Part shown: piece after piece, positions 53,962-63,952 of the stretch
How the letters are laid out: every line of letters starts with the position of its first letter
How positions within the stretch are numbered: position 1 is the stretch's first letter
Program-made: the position numbers and the translations under genes
Notes under the pieces: generated by a model
Seen by the model: the letters and a program-made list of their open reading frames with translations, nothing else
Databases searched by the model: none
Told to the model about the DNA's origin: nothing
Source of the DNA: Rhynchopus sp. YZ270_cl-10
Taxonomy: Eukaryota; Euglenozoa; Diplonemea; Diplonemida; Diplonemidae
Length of the DNA: 64,000 bases
Direction of reading: 5' to 3'
Assembly (NCBI GenBank): GCA_964035575.1
Contig: OZ037915.1
Location: 496,001 to 560,000, forward strand

Positions 53962-55431
53962 CTTTTCTATAAGTCTATCTATCGCCCTCCAAGAGGAGTG
54001 TTGTTTCTTTTGGTAGAAAACGTCAAAAATATGGAAATATATCTGCGGGGAAGGGTGGTGGTGTTTTGTTGGGTAAAACACGAAAAAAATCAAAAGAATA
54101 AAAATATTGAGGAAATGCAGGAAGGGGGAGGATCCGGATTTGTCCAAAATTTGCTAAATGTGCCAGTTCAGTAAAAAGTGGCTTCGGGTATGGGTGATGA
54201 AACATAACAAACAATAGGGTGCAAGATGCCTCAGACAGTGTACCGCATGGCTAATGGAAAGCCATGTGGAAGAACAAAGCCCTGGTGTCGTTTGTACCTT
54301 TTTGTAAAAGAATAAAATAAAAAGAGAGAGAAAAAAGGGGTGCTGGCAAGATCGACTCAAGCCTCGCTGTTCCCCCACACAGGGATTGGGACTTAGCAAA
54401 CGTAAAAGGTTCGAACGAAAAAGAATAAACCAAAAGCAAGGGTCTGCACAAAGTATGTCAAAAATGGGTATATTTTTCCCATCATTGTTATGTGAAGACT
54501 GTGAGTGAGAACGGGAGAATATAACAAAACAACAGGCAAACCGAAGATAGAACCTGTCTAATTGCAGCAAATAGGTTTGGAAAATAAAACTCAAAATATA
54601 TCATCACGCCAGACAAGGCGTAACAAACTCTTGAGTTTTTGTCCAATAAAAACAAAACAATACGAAGAAAAAAATCAAAAGAACATAAAGTAGTGGCACA
54701 ACCAAGGAAACGACCTGTGGCCACACTGTATAAACGAAAATAATATTGTATGTCGACGGTCTCTCAATAGGGGTGGATGGAAGTTGCTTGCAGCAGACAC
54801 ACTGTCTGGAAGAGACCACAGAAAAGAAAGGAACCGGGGTTGTGCAGCATCATTGGCAAAAAGCAGACGAGGGTGGCGTGGGTGCGTGGAATTGTATGTT
54901 GTGTTGTGCGCCTCTTTGCCACATCGCCTGTATGCCTGCTGCACGTGGTCCCAGTCATCATCATTTACTGTAGTCCTACACCTTTCGTTTCGTCGCTGCT
55001 TTGTGTAGTAGAGAAACGTGCGCAACATTCGCACAACCGAAGACTCGTAAAAATTGGCTGCCACAGAAGGCTGCCTAGAGCAAATGACAGGTCATAGGAG
55101 ACCCGCTGAAAGGTAACAAGGTAATTGTGAAGAAGAAAAGAAGAAGAATAAGAAGACAGCAAGAGTCTCCACAGGAGTGAAGTGACGCGCAAATGAATAC
55201 GCGTCTTCTGTGGACCTTCTTCAAGGGGATTGATGTAATGTTGCGTGCACGTGTACAGCCTGTCTAGCAAAACCAATGACTAAACAACGTTGCTGTTTCC
55301 GTGAAGCAAAAAGTGAAATTGAAAGTAGAAAACAAAGTGAAGTTGATAGTGCAAACGCCTCTGGGACGCAGGCACTGAAAACAAAACAGTAGAGGAAAAC
55401 GTGCGCAATCATTGTGGTCATGTGTGTCCAC
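53962..55431. other. Spacer between the two G8 genes
   Basis: The 5' flank (CTATAAGTCTATCTATCGCC) matches that of copy 2. A block at about 54217-54300 (AAGATGCCTCAGACAGTGTA) and the 54480-54700 block recur at 60340 and 60610. It holds the conserved block at 54752-54945 and a 3' region matching 49785-50060. No gene seen. Confidence 0.6.
54752..54945. repeat. Conserved spacer block, copy 3
   Basis: Nearly identical to 60873-61066, with the same GGTCTCT/AGAGACC outer pairing. Confidence 0.75.
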
Positions 55432-58400
55432 TTATCCCAGCACACGGCACGTCCAGTCGTTGAAGTTGCATGAGTACCGGCACTGTGCGTAGTACTGGGA
55501 CTGTTCGAAGCATTGTGTCCCAGACGGGCAGCAGGCTGTGTTCTTCAGGCAGTTGTCCCATGCACGCAACTCAACGCCGTTGCACGATGTGCTTGGTGGT
55601 GGCGGTGGTGGTGTCGGTGCAGACGTGCCAAGCACCACACACGACCAGCTGTTGCTGGGACAGCTCTTCCTGCACTGTGCGTAGTAACGACCCTTCTCAA
55701 AGCACTGTGTGCCAGACGGACAGCAGGACGTGTCCTTGCGGCAGTTATCCCACTCCTTCAGCGTCTTCGCGCAGGAAGTAGGAGGCACAGACACAGGAGT
55801 GTTCGTCCTGGGTGCAGACGTGCGTGGGGCAGAAGTGTCTGGTGCTCTTGTTCTCGGAGCTGCAGTCGAAGGTGCTGCTGTCTCAGGCACCACAGGTGTG
55901 TTCGTTCTCGGTGCTGCTGTCCTGGGTGCGTCTGTCCTCGGGGCAGCCGTGTCTGGTGCGGAAGTCCTGGGTGCAGCAGTGCGTGGTGCAGATGTAGCAG
56001 GTGCTCCAGTTCTGGGTGCCTCTGTTCTCTGAACTGCAGGTCTCTCAGTGGAGGGTGCTGCTGTCACAGGTGCAACAGGTGTGTTTGTCCTCGGAGCAGA
56101 TGTACGTGGTGCAGTCGTGTCGGGTGCTGCTGTTCTGGGTGCAGACGTCCGTGGTGCAGTCGTGTCAGGTGCTGCAGTCCAGGGTGCAGATGTGCGTGGT
56201 GCAGCAGTCGCTGGTGCCGCTGTCACTGCAGAAAGCCCTGGGCAGGGCACGTTGTAGTCGGGGATGCGCTCTGTTGGCTTGACGGCGCAGAAGCCCCTCC
56301 AGTCTGCAGCACAGCTTGCCTCGACGATGATCTTGTACGCAGTGTGCGTGTCGTACACCCAGGCACCGCCACGTACAAACTTGCCTCCGTCGACGGTCTC
56401 GGGCAGCTTCGGCCTGAGGTAGAGTGTGTTCGCGCGCGTGTCAAAGAAGTACTTCCCCAAAGGGTCAGCCTCAACCTCTGCCAGCGAGGACGCAGCCTCC
56501 AGCGTGCGGGACAGGCGCCACTGCCATCTGTGTTCCGCAGTCACCGTGAACGTTGTCCCTGCGGGGTAGCTGGTCGCAAAACGCAGTGTCGACTCGTTCG
56601 GCACCTGCTCGGGTGCAAGCTCAAACTTCTTTGGCGCACCACCATCGAGCCACATGTACCAGCCTGTGCCTGTCACTCCTGTGATGCCATTGTTCTGTGT
56701 GATGGTCGACTTGCGAACGATGCTGTCGCGGTTCCAGAGTGCAACGTATCCCACGTTGCAGTTGCTCCAGTCCCACTTCGTCGGGCCGCCTTCTCCGCAG
56801 ACACCGCTCTGCCCGATACCGCCGTTGGAGGGGCTGATGTCCGGTGTCGTGACCTTGATGTGCGCAACCTCACGCTCCTCCACACCGGCAGGCGCCTTGG
56901 GGCAGAGCCACGTCTTCCACGTCTCTTGGAAGCGGCAGTCACTGCAGACCTCCCACCAGTTCAGGTTCGACCCGACAATGGTCGGACGCCCTTCCAACGT
57001 TGCGGAGCCATCAAAGTCGATAAAGTTGAAGAAACGTGACGCACCAGACTCGACGATCTTGATGCCAACAAGCAGGTCGGTGTCCACGTTTTCGTATGTG
57101 ATGCCCCTCGTTGCGCTGATCTGCTGCGGCTTGAAGACGTCTGAGTGGAAGAGCGCCGACCACACAACGTTGAACATATTCTGCCCAGGGGTGTACGCAC
57201 TGCAGGAGCTGTCGTCCTTCGGCCAGTCCGTCTTCCCAGCCACGATAAAGGCCTGGCGGCAGGTCGCCTTCTCAAAGTTCCGGAAGGTCACCCCAGTGAC
57301 AACCGACTTCACACTGATGTCATAGAACTGGAAGCCGTCGTGATGGCGGTCTGCGAACCCCGCATCCGCGTTCCCACTCACACCGTTGACCAAGCCGTTG
57401 CCAAGCCACGCCTCGCCAAACAGTGTCACCGACCGCCCCACATCGTGGAACTCAAACCCATCAATCTCGGCACGCTTCCCCCAATGCAGCATCCCCTTGT
57501 TGCTGGCGTACACCCTCGTGTTCTCAAAGCGCATCCACAGTGCAGTCCCCTCCCACGACTGAAAGCCCTGCTCAGACTCCAGACGTGTGCTTCTATCTGC
57601 CCTCCCGCTGGCCCACTCCAGACGCGTCTTCGAGTCGTCCGTAAAGGCAAGCTCCCCTCCAATGTAGACACCAGCTGCCGCAGACCAGTAGTTTCCTGTG
57701 GAGTGCGCGGTGTTGCCGAGGAATTTGAGGGTGGGACGGGAGTTGGGGACGAAGTTGGTGTTCTTGAAGACCCCGATGGGTGTGGGCAGACCAGGGAAGC
57801 CGAAGCCAGCCCACCCACCCGAGGCAACGTTGCCGATGATGCTGTTGTGTGCGTTGGAGAAGTAGAACCCGGTTGCAGAGGCGTCTGCAGGCTGAATACG
57901 CTGTCCACTGCGCAAGCCCCCCGCGTTCAGGTCCTGCAGCACAACCTCACCCGCCTGCGCAACACCCGACGCAGGCACACCAATCGGCTTCACATACGCC
58001 GCCATGTTGTGGCTGAATGTGTTGTTCTCCTCAACCCCGTCCTCCACGTAGTAGCAGCTCCCTGTTGCGTTGAACGCAATGTTCTCTGTGACCACCGCAT
58101 CATGTGTTCCGTGAATGGTGTAGCACCTGAAGTAGGTATCACGCGCCACGTTGTCCGAAAAGTAAGACCCGCTGTTGGACCCGAGGAGATGCATGTGGAA
58201 AGGGTAGCGTCCCATCGCGTTTGTCTGCCCCATATACCGCGAAGCCACTCCTGCAATGCGGGCACGACGTCCGGCAGCGAGAAGGTGGCCGCCGAAGCCG
58301 TCCAGGTCGGGTTCACCTGAAAGCATGACCTGTCTGCTGAGGAGCGCAACTTCGCCTTGGTATTCTGTGCCTGCGTAGTGGTTGTGCTGCAGTGCGGAGG

Positions 58401-59175
58401 TGAACTGCACAAGACGTCCGTTGTCCCCAACAGACCGCACCACCATGACTTCATTCTGGTTCGCGGTGTTCAGATCGGTGTCGTCCGGGATCGTTGTCAA
58501 GACCACAACCTCCTGCCCAGGAAACCAATTCACCGCCTCCTGCAGGTACACTCGGTCGTCACCGCTCTCCACCTTCCGAGCAAGCCTCGTCCACGTCGGT
58601 GCAAAGCGCCGCCCAAAGATGTCGACCTCCCCAGTCCCCACCACAGCAAGTCCCTTCGTACCAAACCCGTGCAGCACGTCCTCTCCATGGGAGCCGTAAA
58701 AGCGGATGTCGATGGGTCCCTGGAGTCTGCAGGTGGGTGCACCGATGCGGAGCTTGCCTTCGACGTAAATGCCTTTCACGGAAAATGCGATGTCTTCGTC
58801 ACGCAGAATGAGTTCCGACGAAGCAGGCACAGTGATTGTGTCAAAGCGACGCCCCCAGAGGTCCGAACGTCCCGCCACAACCCGAGTGTTCGCTGGAAGC
58901 ACAACTGTCGTCTGTGTGGAGAACAGAGACCCCCACTCCGTGAGCCCCGCCTCGTCAAATGGACATTGACTTTGCGAGGTAACCTCCACCCCTGGTGCGT
59001 CCGGGCGGACAAACCCGAAGAGCTCTGTGTAGCTAGGTATCACAGCTGGTGTGCTGCCTGCATCCGGAATGGACGGGCTTGGTGGTGTGGGGAACTGTGC
59101 ATCACCCCCTCCGGCAAGAGACAGCACGCACAACGTGACACAAGCAACCCTCGACAGGCGGAGTGACGTCCGCAT
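55432..59175 (-). CDS. Secreted G8/beta-helix (CEMIP-like) protein with two CBM1-like domains, copy 2
   Basis: 1247 residues, the tandem duplicate of 50170-53961, offset by 5214 bp. From the start codon to about residue 1000 the two proteins are almost identical, and the 5' flanks also match. Differences gather in the Thr/Ala/Pro linker (16 residues shorter here) and in the CBM1 pair (for example SQYYAQC against SKYYAQC). The start codon is preceded by the same AGATAGACTTATAGAAAAG leader on the coding strand. The same G8 region, beta-helix motif GRYPFHMHL and double CBM1 are present. Predicted secreted polysaccharide-acting or polysaccharide-binding protein; catalytic activity is not proven by motif. 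Confidence 0.87.
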   Translation of the reverse strand: MRTSLRLSRVACVTLCVLSLAGGGDAQFPTPPSPSIPDAGSTPAVIPSYTELFGFVRPDAPGVEVTSQSQCPFDEAGLTEWGSLFSTQTTVVLPANTRVVAGRSDLWGRRFDTITVPASSELILRDEDIAFSVKGIYVEGKLRIGAPTCRLQGPIDIRFYGSHGEDVLHGFGTKGLAVVGTGEVDIFGRRFAPTWTRLARKVESGDDRVYLQEAVNWFPGQEVVVLTTIPDDTDLNTANQNEVMVVRSVGDNGRLVQFTSALQHNHYAGTEYQGEVALLSRQVMLSGEPDLDGFGGHLLAAGRRARIAGVASRYMGQTNAMGRYPFHMHLLGSNSGSYFSDNVARDTYFRCYTIHGTHDAVVTENIAFNATGSCYYVEDGVEENNTFSHNMAAYVKPIGVPASGVAQAGEVVLQDLNAGGLRSGQRIQPADASATGFYFSNAHNSIIGNVASGGWAGFGFPGLPTPIGVFKNTNFVPNSRPTLKFLGNTAHSTGNYWSAAAGVYIGGELAFTDDSKTRLEWASGRADRSTRLESEQGFQSWEGTALWMRFENTRVYASNKGMLHWGKRAEIDGFEFHDVGRSVTLFGEAWLGNGLVNGVSGNADAGFADRHHDGFQFYDISVKSVVTGVTFRNFEKATCRQAFIVAGKTDWPKDDSSCSAYTPGQNMFNVVWSALFHSDVFKPQQISATRGITYENVDTDLLVGIKIVESGASRFFNFIDFDGSATLEGRPTIVGSNLNWWEVCSDCRFQETWKTWLCPKAPAGVEEREVAHIKVTTPDISPSNGGIGQSGVCGEGGPTKWDWSNCNVGYVALWNRDSIVRKSTITQNNGITGVTGTGWYMWLDGGAPKKFELAPEQVPNESTLRFATSYPAGTTFTVTAEHRWQWRLSRTLEAASSLAEVEADPLGKYFFDTRANTLYLRPKLPETVDGGKFVRGGAWVYDTHTAYKIIVEASCAADWRGFCAVKPTERIPDYNVPCPGLSAVTAAPATAAPRTSAPWTAAPDTTAPRTSAPRTAAPDTTAPRTSAPRTNTPVAPVTAAPSTERPAVQRTEAPRTGAPATSAPRTAAPRTSAPDTAAPRTDAPRTAAPRTNTPVVPETAAPSTAAPRTRAPDTSAPRTSAPRTNTPVSVPPTSCAKTLKEWDNCRKDTSCCPSGTQCFEKGRYYAQCRKSCPSNSWSCVVLGTSAPTPPPPPPSTSCNGVELRAWDNCLKNTACCPSGTQCFEQSQYYAQCRYSCNFNDWTCRVLG

Positions 59176-59517
59176 CTTTTCTATAAGTCTATCTATCGCC
59201 CTCCAAGAGGAGTGTTGTTTCTTTTGGTAGAAAACGTCAAAAATATGGAAATATATCTGCGGGGAAGGGTGGTGGTGGTGGTATTTTGTTTGGGGTCAAA
59301 CACAAAAAATCAAAAGAACGAGTAGTTGAAACGCTAAAACAAATCGCAGTCGAGCTCATGCAAAAAAATATAAAGGAAATGGAGGAGGGGGGAGGAGATC
59401 CGGATTTGTGTTTGTTAAATGTGCCAGTTCAGTAAAAAGTGGCTTAGGGTGCGAGTAGGGGAGGGAGATGCTGGGGGTGACACAATAAAAGGAAACACAA
59501 CAGAACAACAAAAGAAG

Positions 59518-59550
59518 GATGAACTTAAGCGCATCGCTGCTTAGTCACCC
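59518..59550 (+). repeat. Hairpin-GTCACC motif, copy e
   Basis: TTAAGC-GCATCGCT-GCTTAGTCACC; the loop differs while the stem is kept. Confidence 0.6.
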
Positions 59551-59680
59551 AATTCCAAAAAAAAAAGGGGGGAATTCTCTCTGTCATGGGAGGTCTCTGT
59601 AGTTCGAACGGGGGACACAAGGTAAATATACCGCGGGGAGGAATCTCCAGGGAGGAACGAAAGCCAACAATGGTATAGAA

Positions 59681-59876
59681 AAAAATAGAGAACGACTTCA
59701 GGATATGACAGTTAAATGAAATAAAGAAAACACTTTTTTCGTTTATCGCACCGCAAAAGGGTTTGTGTTTTTCACTGATGAAATGTGAGTGATGTTAGTG
59801 GAAAACCAATACGCTAAAGCGGGCACGCACCATCCGTCGTTTTCCATTTCTATTCGTCAATGCTTGATAACAGAAA
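59681..59876 (+). repeat. About 195-bp dispersed repeat, copy 2
   Basis: Partner of 19815-20008, 40 kb away, same strand. Confidence 0.8.
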
Positions 59877-60872
59877 GAAAAAAAGGGTGCAAGGGCTGTT
59901 GCACACAAGTTTTTTTGTTTTGTTTTAAATCGTCCGTCGTTTTCATGCAAAGATTGGAGAAGGGGTGTGTGCACTATCAATCAAAACAAGTGTTTACTTT
60001 CTCAATTTTGACCGATTGTGTGTGCTCACGTTCGTTAGTTGTTGTTGCAACTCAAAAGAGTGGTAGTTAGTTATGCTTAGCTCCAAAGAGCAAATTCGAT
60101 GGACGAAAAGCAGGAACAAAAAAACAAATGACTTTTTTTATGTGTTTAGAATGAGTGCCTCTCGTGCAGACACACACATCTTGACACAAATAAAAAATGA
60201 TTTGTCAAATTGTCGCAACAATGATACCAACAAAAAAAAAATCATCAAAGGCTGATGAAACATAAAAAAGAGAAGTTGAAAGTGCAAACGTCTCACCGCT
60301 CATCGGCGGACATAGGCAGTAGGTTTTAAAAAATAGGGTACAAGATGCCTCAGACTGTGTACCGCATGGCTCATGGAAAAAACCATATGAAAAACAAAGC
60401 CCTGGTGTCGTTGTACCCTTCTGTAACAAAATAAAATAAAAAGAGAGAAAAAAAGGGTCGTTGGCAAGATTGAATCATGCCATGCTGTTCCCCCACACAG
60501 GTCGCATGGGACTTAGCAAAAATAAACAAATAACAAGATGGAACGAAAAAATAAACCAAAAGCAAGAGTCTGCACAAAGTATGTCACAATGGGTACATTT
60601 GCCCATCATTGTTATGTGAAGACTGTGAGTGAGAACGGGAGAATATAACAAAACAACAGGCAAACCGAAGATAGAACCTGTCTAATTGCAGCAAATAGGT
60701 TTGGAAAATAAAACTCAAAATATATCATACGCCAGACAAGGCGTAACAAACTCTTGAGTTTTTGTCCAATAAAAAAAACAAAAACAAAACCATGAAAAAA
60801 AAAACAAAAGCACATAAAGTAGTGGCACTAACAAGGAAATACTCGTAACCACTTCCAAAATATTGTCTGTAT

Positions 60873-61066
60873 GTCGACGGTCTCTCAATAGGGGTGGATG
60901 GAAGTTGCTTGCAGCAGACACACTGTCTGGAAGAGACCACAGAAAAGAAAGGAACCGGGGTTGTGCAGCATCATTGGCAAAAAGCAGACGAGGGTGGCGT
61001 GGGTGCGTGGAATTGTATGTTGTGTTGTGCGCCTCTTTGCCACATCGCCTGTATGCCTGCTGCACG
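60873..61066. repeat. Conserved spacer block, copy 4
   Basis: Same fold as the other three; about 490 bp 3' of the chimeric GH5 gene stop. Confidence 0.75.
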
Positions 61067-61556
61067 TGGTCCCAGTCATCATCATTTACTGTAGTCCTAC
61101 ACCTTTTGTTTCGCCCCCCAAACGTGACTGCTTTGTGTAGTAGAGAAACGTGCACAAAATGCGCACAACCGAAGACTCGTATATTGGCTGCCACAGAAGG
61201 CTGCCTAGAGCAAATGCCAGGTCACAGCGCGACCCGCTGAAAGGTAACAACAATATAGAAGAGAGAGAATATAAATAGTAATTGTAGCCGGTGCATGCTG
61301 CGCTGCTGCACACACACCGGTAAACAAAAGCGCAAAGGAGCTCCACAATGATGCATATTAACGCGCAAATGAATACGCGTTTGATGTGGCCGTAGCGCAT
61401 AGGGTTGATGTAATGTTGCGTGCACGTGTACAGCTTGTCTAGCAAAACCAATGACTAAACAACGTTGCTGTTTCCGTGAACATAAAAATAGAGGAAAAAT
61501 ATGCGAGTCCTTTTATCCCAGAGCAGGTAAGGCAGAGGTGAGGCATGTGTGTCCAC

Positions 61557-63563
61557 TTATCCCAGAACACGGCACGTCCAGTCGCCGTTAGGGCACGTCT
61601 TCCTGCACTGTGCGTAGTACTGGGACTGTTCGAAACACTGTGTCCCAGACGGGCAGCAGGCTGTGTTCTTCAGGCAGTTGCCCCACTCCCTCAACTCAAC
61701 GCCGTTGCACGATGTGCTTGGTGGTGGCGGTGGCGGTGTCGGTGCAGACGTGCCAAGCACCACACACGACCAGCTGTTCTTGTTGGGGCAGCTCTTCCTG
61801 CACTGTGCGTAGTACTGGTTCTTTTCGAAGCACTGTGTGCCAGACGGACAGCAGGACGTGTCTTTCAGGCAGTTGCCCCACTCCTTCAGCGTCTTCGCGC
61901 AGGAAGTAGGAGGCACAGACACAGGGGTGTTCGTCCTGGGTGCAGACGTGCGTGGGGCAGAAGTGTCTGGTGCTGTTGTTCTCGGAGCTGCAGTCGAAGG
62001 TGCTGCTGTCTCAGGCACCACAGGTGTGTTCGTTCTCGGTGCTGCTGTCCTGGGTGCGTCTGTCCTCGGGGCAGCCGTGTCTGGTGCGGAAGTCCTGGGT
62101 GCAGCAGTGCGTGGTGCAGATGTGGCAGGTGCTCCAGTTCTGGGTGCCTCTGTTCTCTGAACTGCAGGTGTCTCAGTGGAGGGTGTTGTTGTCACAGGTA
62201 CAACAGGTGTGTTGGTCTTCGGAGCAGATGTACGTGGTGCAGTCGTGTCAGGTGCAGAGGTGCGTGGTGCAGTTGTGTCAGGTGCTACTGTTCTGGGTGC
62301 AGACGTCCGTGGTGCGACAGTCGCTGGCGTTGGTGTCCTGGGCACAGAGTTACCACAAGTCGCAATCCTGCTGCGGATGTACGTGCGTGCAAACTTCCCT
62401 GCACACGTCACACTTCCCCAGTCCTTTGCCGCACAGGATCCAGGGTTCAGTGCCGCAGACACCTCAGCCTTGTCGGCGTAGCTCCACTGTGTCCAGCTCA
62501 ACTTCACACCCAAAGAACCTGCGTTGTTGAACAGGTCGAGGAACTGCTTCGCCTCCGTCAGGTACGGACCACCGTCACCGCTTGCCTGTGAGGATCCCCA
62601 CTCAGACACGAAGATCGGGATCTGGGATGCGTACTGTGTCACACGTGACGTGAGGCTCATGTGCGAACCTGCGTAGAAGTGGAACACGTACATCACGTTG
62701 TGTGGTGCGTTCACAGGTGTTGCAGCAGCCTGGTCGATCTCCTGACTCCACGTTGGTGTGCCTGCAAGGATCACAGTCTCAGTGTCAATCGCACGGATCA
62801 CACCAATGATCCTGTTGTGGTAGGACACAACCTCACTCCAGGACACACCGTTGGGCTCGTTCGCAATCTCAAACAGAACGTGTGTCTCGTCCTTCAGTTT
62901 CGTTGCCATCTCAGTCCAGAACGCGTCAGCACCTGAGTACTCAGGGTCGTTCGGGTTTCCAGGGCTCAGCATGTGCCAGTCCACAATCACGTAGATACCA
63001 AGTTCCTTGCACCACTGCACAATGTTCAGCATGTTGGTCTTCAGGGAAGGGTTGTGTGCGTATCCACCCTCACCAATGTACATGGCAGCACGGAACACAT
63101 TGATGCCCCAGTCCTCCACAAGGTGCTGGATGCTCGCCTTCGAGTAGCAGTCGGGGAACCAGTGCAGACCGTGCGAGCTCATACCCATCAGCTGCACAGT
63201 CTCGCCGTCCTTCCCAACAAGCTGCAGTCCACCAGACCCACCAAGACGCAGCTTTCCGTGGCATGTCGCAAACCCTGTGCTGTCCACTGCAGGTGTGTCC
63301 TCGTCCATGCCTGCAGGCAGGGCACAGGTGCTGCTGCCACCTCCACCTCCACCTCCACCACCCTGCCAGTTGCAAGAGTCCTGTGAAGCACAGCAGCACT
63401 TGCACCAGCACTCTGATCCGTCGTCCGTTCCGCACGAAGCACCGTTGTTGGTCCATGAGCAACCACACCCAGATGTGTCAGAGGGGCACGTCACCTGAGC
63501 GGATGCAACGTCAAACGACATTGCCATTGCCAGAAGGCATACAGGAAGCACGAGTTTCCCCAT
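61557..63563 (-). CDS. Secreted GH5 cellulase with two CBM1-like domains (chimeric gene)
   Basis: 668 residues from the ATG at 63563; an in-frame ATG at 63710 would put 49 unlike residues before a good signal peptide (MGKLVLPVCLLAMAMSFDVASAQ region), so I reject it. It has one Cys-rich plus GH5_2 module as in the anchored paralogues, with a nine-Gly hinge and catalytic Glu at about 236 (IANEPNG) and 321 (FVSEWGSS). A Thr/Ala/Pro linker and two CBM1-like domains (WGNC...CCPSGTQCFEKNQYYAQC type) match the G8 genes, with no membrane anchor. This is a classic free endoglucanase layout. The 5' two thirds match the GH5 family; the linker from about 62340 downward, the CBM1 pair and the 3' flank match the G8 family. 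The likely origin is recombination in the repetitive linker. Confidence 0.92.
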   Translation of the reverse strand: MGKLVLPVCLLAMAMSFDVASAQVTCPSDTSGCGCSWTNNGASCGTDDGSECWCKCCCASQDSCNWQGGGGGGGGGSSTCALPAGMDEDTPAVDSTGFATCHGKLRLGGSGGLQLVGKDGETVQLMGMSSHGLHWFPDCYSKASIQHLVEDWGINVFRAAMYIGEGGYAHNPSLKTNMLNIVQWCKELGIYVIVDWHMLSPGNPNDPEYSGADAFWTEMATKLKDETHVLFEIANEPNGVSWSEVVSYHNRIIGVIRAIDTETVILAGTPTWSQEIDQAAATPVNAPHNVMYVFHFYAGSHMSLTSRVTQYASQIPIFVSEWGSSQASGDGGPYLTEAKQFLDLFNNAGSLGVKLSWTQWSYADKAEVSAALNPGSCAAKDWGSVTCAGKFARTYIRSRIATCGNSVPRTPTPATVAPRTSAPRTVAPDTTAPRTSAPDTTAPRTSAPKTNTPVVPVTTTPSTETPAVQRTEAPRTGAPATSAPRTAAPRTSAPDTAAPRTDAPRTAAPRTNTPVVPETAAPSTAAPRTTAPDTSAPRTSAPRTNTPVSVPPTSCAKTLKEWGNCLKDTSCCPSGTQCFEKNQYYAQCRKSCPNKNSWSCVVLGTSAPTPPPPPPSTSCNGVELREWGNCLKNTACCPSGTQCFEQSQYYAQCRKTCPNGDWTCRVLG

Positions 63564-63952
63564 ATTCTGTTTGTCAGAAGATGTCAACAAAAGGTGTTGG
63601 ATGAGCAAAAAATGTATCTGTGGTGTGGTATGTGTGCAGAAAGCATTTGTAGGGATAGGAGCGACGTCCGGTTTTTTGCGCCAACAGCAGTCTGGAAGGT
63701 GCCAAATCAAAATGGGCTCAGGTACGAAAGGGGTAAGGAAAAAGGTTGATACAGTATGTTTTTTTATATGAATATTGTTCTCCGTGGCATCGAGGCAAGC
63801 CTCAGTTGCTCGTTACACCCCTTGATCCCCTCCCAGAAAAAAAAGGTAAAAGGCCCTTTCCCACCCACTTTTTCTTTTGCCTTTTGATTTAATTAGAAGG
63901 ACGGTTCGCGAGCATCACGCGGCTTGTCTCCCCCACGAGTCGGACAACGATC
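63564..63952. other. 5' flank of the chimeric GH5 gene and 3' flank of the edge gene
   Basis: AT-rich with C/T and A runs; no gene seen between the GH5 start and the ribosomal protein stop. Confidence 0.5.

Larger units (their letters stand above)
59176..61556. other. Spacer between second G8 gene and the chimeric GH5 gene
   Basis: G8-type 5' flank, hairpin motif e (59518-59550), dispersed repeat copy 2 (59681-59876), a block shared with 54217-54700, the conserved block (60873-61066), and a 3' region partly shared with the other G8 3' flanks. No gene seen. Confidence 0.6.

Noticed and set aside
63564-63710. Upstream ATG at 63710 for the chimeric GH5 gene (and 54147 for the first G8 gene)
   Set aside because: Both would bury a clear signal peptide behind unlike leader residues.
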